Below, one piece after another: positions 44,149-51,196 of a DNA stretch of 64,000 nt. Position 1 is the first letter of the stretch. The number at the start of each line of letters is the position of its first letter. The position numbers were made by a program, and so were the translations under genes. The DNA is from Anaerolineae bacterium (GTDB lineage Bacteria; Chloroflexota; Anaerolineae; Aggregatilineales; Phototrophicaceae), in the NCBI GenBank assembly GCA_022821805.1, contig JAJECX010000003.1, forward strand, positions 1 through 64,000, given 5' to 3'. The notes under the pieces are model-generated. The model ran no database searches, had not been told where the DNA came from, and saw only the letters and a list, made by a program, of their open reading frames with translations.

Positions 44149-44931
44149 TTACCGCGACGCTTCTGCAAGGCGCTGTCGCTGCGCCTCAAAAAGAATAATG
44201 GCGGTTGCGCTGGCAACGTTGATCGACTCTGCCCCGCCCAGCATGGGAATGGAGATGGGGTAGCGCGCCAGTTCGAGCGCTCGCTTGCTGATGCCATGCG
44301 CCTCGTTGCCGACGATGAATGCCCAGCTATCGAGCCAGTTCACTTCGGTGTACTTCTTTAATGCTGAAGGCATCGCCACATACACCGCCAGCTCCCGGCA
44401 ATAGCGGCTTATTTCATTCCAACTTGACTCGACGAGTGGCAGCCGAAAATGGGCGCCCATTCCCGCTCTTACCGCTTTCGGGTTGTACGGATCGACGCAG
44501 TCCGGCGCCAGGATCGCCAGATCAACCCCGGCCGCGGCTGCCGTTCGCCAGATCGTGCCCAGGTTGCCCGGCTCGCGGACGCCATCCAAAATCAGAATGC
44601 GCTCGGGGACCGCAGGCATCGGCGGACGCGGCAACTGAAAGACGGCGAGGAGCCCAGGCGCTTGCTGCGTAGCGCTGACATGCTGAAGAACCGTTTCGCT
44701 AACCGGCAGCAGCGGGCAGTCGCGCCCTTGTAATTGCGCGATCAGTTCGTAGTCGGCTTTTTCCGGCGAATAGAGCGCAATGTCCGGTTTGCCATTGGCC
44801 AGCAAGGCTTCGGCGATCAGCCGGCCGCCTTCCAGAACCAGCTTTCGCTCGCTGCGCCGGAAGCGCGGCTTGGTCTGCAGCGATTTGACGTAGCGGATCC
44901 GCTTGTTCTGCGTACTGCTGATGATATCCAT
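44149..44931 (-). CDS. SpoU/TrmH-family RNA 2'-O-methyltransferase
   Basis: 260 residues from the ATG at 44931; the open frame continues into rplT in another frame but the family start (MDIISSTQNKRIRYVKSL) is at this ATG. An N-terminal substrate-binding domain is followed by a SPOUT knot with DGVREPGNLGTIWRTAAAAG (motif 1), FIVGNEAHGIS (motif 2) and SIPMLGGAESINVASATAI (motif 3). It methylates a ribose in 23S rRNA or tRNA. It lies downstream of the infC operon, separated by a terminator hairpin. Confidence 0.93.
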   Translation of the reverse strand: MDIISSTQNKRIRYVKSLQTKPRFRRSERKLVLEGGRLIAEALLANGKPDIALYSPEKADYELIAQLQGRDCPLLPVSETVLQHVSATQQAPGLLAVFQLPRPPMPAVPERILILDGVREPGNLGTIWRTAAAAGVDLAILAPDCVDPYNPKAVRAGMGAHFRLPLVESSWNEISRYCRELAVYVAMPSALKKYTEVNWLDSWAFIVGNEAHGISKRALELARYPISIPMLGGAESINVASATAIILFEAQRQRLAEASR

Positions 44932-44946
44932 CGTCCGCCGCCAGAA

Positions 44947-44973
44947 ATAGAAAGAGGGTCCCGTACCGGACCC
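44947..44973 (-). terminator. Terminator after rplT
   Basis: On the minus strand: GGGTCC, six bases, GGACCC (44956-44973), followed by TCTTTCTATTTC. It lies between rplT and the methyltransferase start, so it may end the infC-rpmI-rplT transcript or partly read through. Confidence 0.65.
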
Positions 44974-45002
44974 CCGTTGCAGCCAATTAGCCTCGTCGCG
45001 AA

Positions 45003-45356
45003 TTAAAGGCTTTGCTTGGCAAGATCGACAATCTTGCCGAAAGTCTCCCCGTCCTGGATGGCGATCCCCGCCAGGCTCTTGCGATCCAATTCGACGCCGG
45101 CGCGCTTCAAGCCGTTGATAAGCTGGCTGTATTTCATGCCGTTCATACGTGCGGCCGCGTTGATGCGCTGGATCCAAAGCCGGCGCAATTGCCTGCGACG
45201 CTGACGCCGGTCGCGGTAGGCGTACCAGAGGCTGCGCATCATCGCTTCGTTGGCGCGCTTGAAATTCTTGCTCCGCGTTCCCCACTGCCCCTTCGTGAGC
45301 CTCAGGACCTTTTTGTGTCGCCGGCGTCTGACGATTCCGGTTTTCGTTCTGGCCAT
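45003..45356 (-). CDS. rplT: 50S ribosomal protein L20
   Basis: 117 residues, the standard length, from the ATG at 45356 (MARTKTGIVRRRRHKKVLRL). The RSKNFKRANEAMMRSLWYAYRDRRQRRR region matches L20's long basic helix, and the C-terminal domain ends in GKIVDLAKQSL. L20 is an early assembly protein and in many bacteria represses this operon by binding its leader. Third gene of infC-rpmI-rplT. Confidence 0.98.
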   Translation of the reverse strand: MARTKTGIVRRRRHKKVLRLTKGQWGTRSKNFKRANEAMMRSLWYAYRDRRQRRRQLRRLWIQRINAAARMNGMKYSQLINGLKRAGVELDRKSLAGIAIQDGETFGKIVDLAKQSL

Positions 45357-45432
45357 TTGTCGTCTCCGTACATGAAAGACCCGGCAAATCACGGCGCCGG
45401 GCTAAGCCTTGCGGTTTATGGATTGATACGAT

Positions 45433-45684
45433 CTATGCCGGCGGGTTAGCTTTGTATTTGCCAAGATAAGGCGCCAGGCGGCGAATCCGGCGCTGCGTCG
45501 CTTTTTCGCCTACTTCCATTCTCTTGTCCCATTGGCGCTTGACGCGCTTGGCCGAGCGCCGGCGCAAGTGGCTCTTGCCGCCTTTTGTACGCATGATCCT
45601 GCCGCTTCCGGTCATGCGGAATCGTTTGGCAGTCGCTTTGTGTGTCTTTAGCTTGTACTTTTTTGTCTTTTTCTTGCGAGGCAC
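45433..45684 (-). CDS. rpmI: 50S ribosomal protein L35, slightly long
   Basis: 83 residues against about 65 usually. Core: KTHKATAKRFRMTGSGRIMR and KSHLRRRSAKRVKRQ. The extra length is at the C-terminus (RRIRRLAPYLGKYKANPPA). The ATG is directly joined to the infC stop (overlap of one base at 45684). Confidence 0.95.
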   Translation of the reverse strand: MPRKKKTKKYKLKTHKATAKRFRMTGSGRIMRTKGGKSHLRRRSAKRVKRQWDKRMEVGEKATQRRIRRLAPYLGKYKANPPA

Positions 45685-46262
45685 TATTGCTTCTCCGAAC
45701 TTTGTCTGATGTCCTTGTTTGGCGCCAGAATCATAAGCATATCGCGGCCCTCCATATTGGGGCGCAACTCAACGACGCCGACGTCTTTTAGCTCTTCCTC
45801 GATCTTGCTCAACCGATCTCGCCCGATATGCTGGTGCGTGATCTCGCGCCCGCGAAAGCGAACGCGAAACTTAACTTTCTTGCCTTCAAGCAGCCATTTT
45901 GCCGCCCGTTTGATATCAAATCTAAGGTGGTATTCATCGGTCTTGGGACGTAGCTGGATTTCCTTGACCGTCACCTTGACCTGATTCTTCTTTGACTTGC
46001 GCTCCTTGCGCCGCTGCTCGTATTGGAACTTGCCATAATCCATGATGCGGCAAACGGGCGGATCGGCGTTCGGCGCGACTTCCACCAAATCAAGACCGAC
46101 GTCATCGGCGCGCTCCTGCGCATAGTAGAAACTGACTACGCCTATATTTGTGTTTGTGTCGTCAATCAACCGGACTTCGCGTACACCGCGTATATTTCCG
46201 TTGATCCTGTATGGTGATCCTGCTATCGCCGCACGTCCCTTCAATTGGCTCTGGCAATACAA
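45684..46262 (-). CDS. infC: Translation initiation factor IF-3
   Basis: 192 residues if the TTG at 46262 is used. The core is normal: YRINGNIRGVREVRLID, the interdomain KERKSKKNQVKVTVKEI and the C-terminal PNMEGRDMLMILAP. The true start is uncertain. TTG at 46244 and an ATA at 46226, the latter with AAGGGA about nine bases ahead and giving exactly 180 residues, are alternatives. IF-3 genes often use a rare AUU/AUA start so that the factor represses its own synthesis. First gene of the operon, read from the promoter at 46295-46323. Confidence 0.95.
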   Translation of the reverse strand: MYCQSQLKGRAAIAGSPYRINGNIRGVREVRLIDDTNTNIGVVSFYYAQERADDVGLDLVEVAPNADPPVCRIMDYGKFQYEQRRKERKSKKNQVKVTVKEIQLRPKTDEYHLRFDIKRAAKWLLEGKKVKFRVRFRGREITHQHIGRDRLSKIEEELKDVGVVELRPNMEGRDMLMILAPNKDIRQSSEKQ

Positions 46263-46294
46263 ACAAACGCAGAGGAACTCACTACGCGAGGAGA

Positions 46295-46323
46295 GTTTAA
46301 CACGTACGTTTGCGCTTTGTCAA
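46295..46323 (-). promoter_or_regulatory. Sigma-70 promoter of infC-rpmI-rplT
   Basis: TTGACA (46318-46323), exactly 17 bases, TTAAAC (46295-46300). The predicted start is about 26-60 bases before the possible infC starts, so the leader is short. Confidence 0.7.
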
Positions 46324-46347
46324 CTGCAACTGGCGGGAGGAATCAAA

Positions 46348-46671
46348 TTAATCCAGCAGGGCTGGTTCGAGTTCGCCCATCCTGACGACCGACTGCTCAT
46401 ACATGTGGATTAATTCTTCGTCGCTGCCCTTAAAACGGCGCAATGTCTGCTGGGCGCAGGCGGTGCAGCCGCGCATCGCCCGATAACTATCGGTTTCGCA
46501 AGCCAAGCAGCCGTTGAGTTCGATCATCAGGGACATCAAGGCGAGGACTTCGATGCTGGTCTCAGACTTGGCGGAAAGGCGGTCAATCAATCGCACCCAC
46601 GCTGGTCCGCGGGTGTTGCGCAGCGCTGGAATCGCATAATGAGGGAACAGAATCTCGTTGTCTGTGTACAA
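46348..46671 (-). CDS. Unknown cysteine-rich protein, with a possible interrupted 5' extension
   Basis: 107 residues from a TTG at 46671 with AAAGGG upstream. A CxxC-type arrangement, NGCLACETDSYRAMRGCTAC, could bind a metal or be redox-active; it is preceded by a hydrophobic helix (IEVLALMSLMIEL). The pattern vaguely recalls AhpD/CMD proteins but I do not assign it. Upstream in the same frame lies an ATG at 46749 with a perfect GAGGAG, then 12 codons and a TAA at 46711-46713, then open frame into this gene. The gene may therefore be broken by that stop, or use re-initiation. Confidence 0.5.
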   Translation of the reverse strand: MYTDNEILFPHYAIPALRNTRGPAWVRLIDRLSAKSETSIEVLALMSLMIELNGCLACETDSYRAMRGCTACAQQTLRRFKGSDEELIHMYEQSVVRMGELEPALLD

Positions 46672-46813
46672 ACTCGGATACCCTTTAGGATTCAGCGCCT
46701 GGAAAAACCGTTACGCGTGGTTACCGCACCATATAGAGGATATGCTCATTTGACGCTCCTCGCAAGCTGATACCAACCCTTTTCGCGACTATTTTCGTAA
46801 TCGCGGCACATGT

Positions 46814-47593
46814 TTATTTTAGCGCTCGGATTAGCCGCAGCGTGGCGTCCAGCGCTTCGTCGCTCCGCTCCAGGGTGTCATTCCAAAGGCTGAATAAGAT
46901 GCCGGCGGTATTCCCCTGCGCCAAAACAAACTTCAGCGAATCGATGCTTTCATTTAACGACGGTCCGCCGGGCTCGGGGTAGCTCATGGCGGGCATTTCG
47001 GCGCAGTCAACGACATCGGTGTCAAAGTGAATGTAAAGTGGCTTGTTGGGCAGCGGTCCAGCGTGCAGGTCAGCCAGCGTCTCATATATTGTGACCTCGC
47101 TTTCACGCAGCATTACACCTTCTTCGGGATCTAGATTGCGGACATCGCTGACAATCACATCAGCTTCGGCGATCGGCGCCAAATCCAAGCCCCTCATCAA
47201 ATGCTGATTGCCTCGGCCGACCAGCGCCGCCAAGGGCATGCCGCCCAAAAAGCCGCTCGGCGTCGTCTCGGGTGTATTGAAATCACCATGTGAATCGTAC
47301 CACAAAATCAACGGCGCCTTCGCCTCCAAGCCCTTCACCATGCCAAGGCAACTGGTGCAGTCGTTGGCAAATACCACCGGAATCTTCTCCACATGTGATT
47401 GTATCGCCTTTGCGAGCGCGCGATTCACCGCCACGACCGGATCATCGTCCGCAGCGAAGTCGGGCGCGATATCCACCCATTCAGCATCCAACTCGTCGGC
47501 GATCCCGCTTTGGCGCAACGCTTCCACTTCGCGGCGTTCCGCTATCGCTTCGCCCAGATAGTAGGGCGCGCCTATGCAAACATATTTCGACAT
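46814..47593 (-). CDS. Arginase/agmatinase-fold protein with altered first metal motif
   Basis: 259 residues. Ureohydrolase fold: ILWYDSHGDFNTPET (DxHxD) and YIHFDTDVVDCAEMPAMSYP (DxD). The first manganese motif, normally GGDH, reads ANDCTSCLG, so the histidine is replaced by Cys. Such substitution occurs in several uncharacterised arginase-like subfamilies. The substrate cannot be assigned; a classical arginase is unlikely. Confidence 0.8.
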   Translation of the reverse strand: MSKYVCIGAPYYLGEAIAERREVEALRQSGIADELDAEWVDIAPDFAADDDPVVAVNRALAKAIQSHVEKIPVVFANDCTSCLGMVKGLEAKAPLILWYDSHGDFNTPETTPSGFLGGMPLAALVGRGNQHLMRGLDLAPIAEADVIVSDVRNLDPEEGVMLRESEVTIYETLADLHAGPLPNKPLYIHFDTDVVDCAEMPAMSYPEPGGPSLNESIDSLKFVLAQGNTAGILFSLWNDTLERSDEALDATLRLIRALK

Positions 47594-47601
47594 GGTTGCT
47601 C

Positions 47602-48462
47602 CTATGGAATGATCAGAATCTGGCCAACGTTTATCCTGTTTGGATTCAAAAGGCCATTAGCGCCGACGATCTGTGCCACCGTGCGTCCGTAGCGCGCGGC
47701 GATGGCGTCCAGCGTCTCCCCTCGCTGGACGACATGCTGTATCGCGCCAGCCGCGAGCGCCGGCGTCGCGACAACTGGCGCCGACGAAGACGAAGCCGGA
47801 ATGAGAATGACATCACCGCCATAAATTCGCGTTCCGATGGTAAAGCCATTCAAACGCAGCAGCGCGTCCGCGACGACGCCGTAGCGCTCGGCGACAAAAT
47901 CAATGGATTCGCCCGATCGCGCAATATGCAGGCGATATTGCCGCTGCGAAGTCAAGCGATGCACCGGGCGCTGGACCGTTGGCGCCGGTTGAGCGGTCGG
48001 AATTATGACCGGCGCCACATCTTGCCCGCCGGACGCCGGCACGATCAGCGCCTGGCCCGCATAAATCAGATGCGGATTGGCGATGTTATTGGCGCGCGCC
48101 AGCGTCTGCCAATCGAGACCGTAGAGCTGCGCGATCACTTGCAACGTCTCGCCCCGTTGTACGATATGAGTTCGCTCCGCAAGGCCGCCGTCGCTGTGGC
48201 CGCTCGCGCTCGGACTGATAGCCGCAGCATCGGCAGGCGGAATGATTAGGATCTGGTCCACTACAATTGGGCTCGCCTGCGCCAATCCATTGCGCTCGAT
48301 GATCGATTCCGCCGAAATGTCGAATTGCGCCGCGATGGATTCAATTGTGTCGCCCGGCTGAACACTGTACCACTCCTCTTGGGCGGCTGCGCCGGCCGGC
48401 GTCAAGCAAAGACTGACGCAGACAATCACTCGGGCAATCAGTTGCGGCAGCCGACGCTTCAT
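47602..48462 (-). CDS. Secreted protein with four LysM domains
   Basis: 286 residues from the ATG at 48462, the first that gives a signal peptide (RVIVCVSLCLTPAGAAA). Four LysM modules follow: WYSVQPGDTIESIAAQFDIS, THIVQRGETLQVIAQLYGLD, YRLHIARSGESIDFVAERYG and IQHVVQRGETLDAIAARYGR, each ending in LIIP or similar. A Q/P/T-rich linker lies between the second and third. No catalytic domain is present. It would bind peptidoglycan or chitin-like glycans at the cell surface. Confidence 0.88.
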   Translation of the reverse strand: MKRRLPQLIARVIVCVSLCLTPAGAAAQEEWYSVQPGDTIESIAAQFDISAESIIERNGLAQASPIVVDQILIIPPADAAAISPSASGHSDGGLAERTHIVQRGETLQVIAQLYGLDWQTLARANNIANPHLIYAGQALIVPASGGQDVAPVIIPTAQPAPTVQRPVHRLTSQRQYRLHIARSGESIDFVAERYGVVADALLRLNGFTIGTRIYGGDVILIPASSSSAPVVATPALAAGAIQHVVQRGETLDAIAARYGRTVAQIVGANGLLNPNRINVGQILIIP

Positions 48463-48593
48463 TTTGCGGGATCGCGCTCCACCCGGTTGGCGGCGCCGGC
48501 GATGTTGCCAGCGCTTAGGCTTGATTATAGTGGAAAGCAAAATACCTCGCCCGGCGCGGCTTCCCGACGAATACAAGCGCGAAGGGGATCACG

Positions 48594-49232
48594 TCAGATG
48601 CCGCGCACGTGCGTCCATGGTATGTTGAATAGTTCCTTAAAAAGCTGCCAGTTGAAGGCGATGAATTCACGAGCCAGCGAAAACGGGTAAGCTCGCGGGT
48701 CGCGAATGCGACCACTCGTCACCGGGCTGGCGAAAGATTGAATGCCTTGCTTGCTGAAAAGCCATCTCGCGCGCAGCATGTGATAGCTGTCGCTGACCAA
48801 GACCACATGCGTCAACTGTTTCTGGTCCAGGATCCGCTTGCTGTAGGTGGCGTTTTCTTCCGTGCTGCGGCTGCGCTCTTCCATGAGGATGGCGCCGGCT
48901 GGCAAGCCCGCGCCGAGCAAAATCTCGCGGCAGGCAGCCGCTTCCGTGCGCGGATAATATTCGGATTGTCCACCGGTGCATAATATCAGCGGCGCGATGC
49001 CCTCATGCCAAAGGTCGGCGCCATGCCTGGTTCGACGGGCAAGAGCCGGACCAGGGCGGCCGTCTTTGCGCAAGCCAGAACCCAGAACGATAATGACATC
49101 GGCTCGTTCGGTCGTATCTTGCAGTCCAGCAAAATGAGCGGCGGTGACGAAGCCGACGAAGTAGAGCATGGCGGCGGCAAGCGTAATCAAGATGATGCGC
49201 TTTAAGCGCGACTTCAGTTTGGACTTCTGCAT
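48594..49232 (-). CDS. DUF218 (YdcF/SanA/ElyC-like) membrane protein
   Basis: 212 residues. A basic N-terminus, one membrane helix (about 13-32), then the DUF218 domain: ADVIIVLGSGLRKDGRPGPA, RTRHGADLWHEGIAPLILCTGG, EERSRSTEENATYSKRIL and VVLVSDSYHMLRARWLF. Members take part in envelope homeostasis (for example ElyC in lipid carrier metabolism), but the reaction is unknown. It lies in front of the LysM gene on the same strand. Confidence 0.88.
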   Translation of the reverse strand: MQKSKLKSRLKRIILITLAAAMLYFVGFVTAAHFAGLQDTTERADVIIVLGSGLRKDGRPGPALARRTRHGADLWHEGIAPLILCTGGQSEYYPRTEAAACREILLGAGLPAGAILMEERSRSTEENATYSKRILDQKQLTHVVLVSDSYHMLRARWLFSKQGIQSFASPVTSGRIRDPRAYPFSLAREFIAFNWQLFKELFNIPWTHVRGI

Positions 49233-49276
49233 TTGCGGCGATCCAAGCCATCAGGTAAATGCGCGTCGATGAAGTA

Positions 49277-50938
49277 TCAAAGCAACCCTTGCTGCGACTT
49301 GCCGGCTGAGTCCGCGTTCGTTGGCTTGTAGCGCTCGGCTTTCCGGTGCGTTCCATGCTGCGGCGGCATATCCAGCGACGCGCCGCCAAGCAGATCGCTG
49401 ACGGTAGCAAGTTGCAGTCGGCGGTATCGGCGCCCCCAGAAATCCGATTCGTAATACCCCGCTGCAAGCGCTTCGCTGACCATATTCTGAGTGGGCGATT
49501 CCAATGTGATGAGGAGACCGATTTCCGCTTTCTCACTTTCAAGCGTACTCTTCAATTCGCGAATATCTTTGACGCTTACCTTGCCCGATTTGATCTGTAC
49601 GATTACCGTTCGAGCCTTCGCTTTGCCTTTGTCGTCCTGCTCGAAGAAATTGATTATGCCGTCAATGCCCTTGTCCGCGCCTTTTTTGCCCTTGCGCGAG
49701 CCGGTACGTCCGCCAATCGGCTTCGCGCCCACCAGCGAGAGCGCCCACCATTCAAACTGATAGCGGCCTTCATTGGCGGAATCGGTCGCCAATGCGCGCG
49801 CGCCCTCTTCGGTCGTCGGCTCGCCGATGACAGCGTAATCCCGCCCCGATGCCAATTCAAAGCTGTCCTGCAAGCGGTGCTTCTGCAGGGCGATGCCGAG
49901 GTGGGTGATGTCGATGCCGATCCAGCGGCGCTTGAGTTTATGGGCGCCTACGCAGGTCGTGCCGCAGCCGCAAAAGGGATCCAGCACCAAATCACCTTCC
50001 TTGGAGGAGGCGAGAATAATGCGCTCCACCAAGGCAACCGGCTTCTGTGTGGGATAGCCGAGGCGTTCTTTATGCCAAGAGCGCAATGCTTCAATGTCAG
50101 TCCATAAGTCGTTTGTTAGTTGACCTTCGGACTCATCCAGGTATCGTTTGATACGTGCAATACCATTTTGCGTATAGTAAATTCGATTCTCGCTCGCCAA
50201 CTGCCTCATAGTTTCGATTGGGCATCTCCAAACTCGAACTACACCATTCCATTCATATTCATAGCCACCGCCTGTCAAACCGGCTGCGCTGAGATCGCCA
50301 GACATCCAACGCCGCCCGTCTTCATCTTGATAACGGTAATATTGTTTCACGTACTCCTCGTCGTATGGTTGATATATGTTGTTCCACAGTGAGGATTCGG
50401 ATTTCGAATAAAAAAGAATCACATCATGGATTCTCCCGAACCGCTTGGCGTCGCTGTGGGCGGATGTGCGCTTCCAGATCAATTCATTCTTGAAGTTGCG
50501 CGGGTCGAATATTGCGTCCAGCAGGATCTTCAGATAGTGGCTGGCGGTCGGGTCGCAATGCAGATAGAGGCTGCCGGTCGGCTTCAGCACCCGGTCCAGC
50601 TCCACCAGCCGCGCTGCCATCATCACCAGGTAGGCCATCATCTGGTTGCGGTCGATTAGATTCAGCAGCGCCTCAATCGCCATCGATACCTTGGCCGGCG
50701 CGCCAATGATGAGGTCGCGGTAAGTCGCCTCGGCGGTTTCGCCCCAATGCCAAGTGTCCTCGAAGGCGGTGATTTGCGCTTCGCTGTCGGACCCGCTCTC
50801 CGATTTGAAGAGTACATTGTGATCGCGATTGCTGTTGAAAGGCGGGTCAAGATATATCAGATCGACGGATTCATCGGGGAAGTATTCGCGGCTGCGCAGG
50901 ATCTCGAGGTTGTCGCCGTAGTAGAGTCGGTTGTCCAT
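49277..50938 (-). CDS. Site-specific DNA methyltransferase fused to an Mrr-type endonuclease domain
   Basis: 553 residues. Beta-class methyltransferase order: catalytic DPPF at 31-34 first, a recognition region (about 150-290), then AdoMet motif DPFCGCGTT at 320-328. After a linker, residues about 385-530 form an Mrr-like nuclease domain: WALSLVGAKPIGG, GADKGIDGIINF (catalytic D426) and VIVQIKSGK (QxK, 448-450). DNA for the recognition region (about 50130-50420) is more AT-rich than the rest. The fusion could be a single-chain restriction-modification enzyme, or a methyl-directed enzyme. Confidence 0.85.
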   Translation of the reverse strand: MDNRLYYGDNLEILRSREYFPDESVDLIYLDPPFNSNRDHNVLFKSESGSDSEAQITAFEDTWHWGETAEATYRDLIIGAPAKVSMAIEALLNLIDRNQMMAYLVMMAARLVELDRVLKPTGSLYLHCDPTASHYLKILLDAIFDPRNFKNELIWKRTSAHSDAKRFGRIHDVILFYSKSESSLWNNIYQPYDEEYVKQYYRYQDEDGRRWMSGDLSAAGLTGGGYEYEWNGVVRVWRCPIETMRQLASENRIYYTQNGIARIKRYLDESEGQLTNDLWTDIEALRSWHKERLGYPTQKPVALVERIILASSKEGDLVLDPFCGCGTTCVGAHKLKRRWIGIDITHLGIALQKHRLQDSFELASGRDYAVIGEPTTEEGARALATDSANEGRYQFEWWALSLVGAKPIGGRTGSRKGKKGADKGIDGIINFFEQDDKGKAKARTVIVQIKSGKVSVKDIRELKSTLESEKAEIGLLITLESPTQNMVSEALAAGYYESDFWGRRYRRLQLATVSDLLGGASLDMPPQHGTHRKAERYKPTNADSAGKSQQGLL

Positions 50939-50955
50939 ATTGTGCTGCTTAGATT

Positions 50956-51182
50956 TTAGCCCTTCGGTGGATGCGGGTCGTTTCCATAGCTGTTTCTTTC
51001 GCGAATTTTGCCGTCGCGACCGTGAATCAGGACTTCGGAACTTTGGTTGCGCGCAATTTCCCGTGCGGCTTCAAATGCCTCCTGTTGTGTTGGCTTGATA
51101 ACAGTGTCGCGAGTATTATTTTCACCATGCACCGCCCAGCCATCGTCCCGTTTGACTACATGTTGATTCTTGCTTTCGACAT
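50956..51182 (-). pseudogene. DUF2188 protein gene with a frameshift near its start
   Basis: The frame ending in TAA at 50956-50958 encodes NQHVVKRDDGWAVHGENNTR, then DTVIKPTQQEAFEAAREIAR and the end SEVLIHGRDGKIRERNSYGN. This is a clear DUF2188 protein of about 70 residues. There is no start codon in that frame. The only start signal is an ATG at 51182 with a strong AAAGGAG upstream, in another frame (MSKARINM then stop). A one-base change at about 51165 would join them as MSK-KNQHVV. Either a real mutation or a sequencing error. It follows nrdJ closely. Confidence 0.65.
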
Positions 51183-51196
51183 GATCTTCTTCTCCT

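Noticed and set aside
44932-45387. N-terminal extension of the SpoU methyltransferase through the rplT region
   Set aside because: The extension is an off-frame reading of rplT; the family start is the ATG at 44931.
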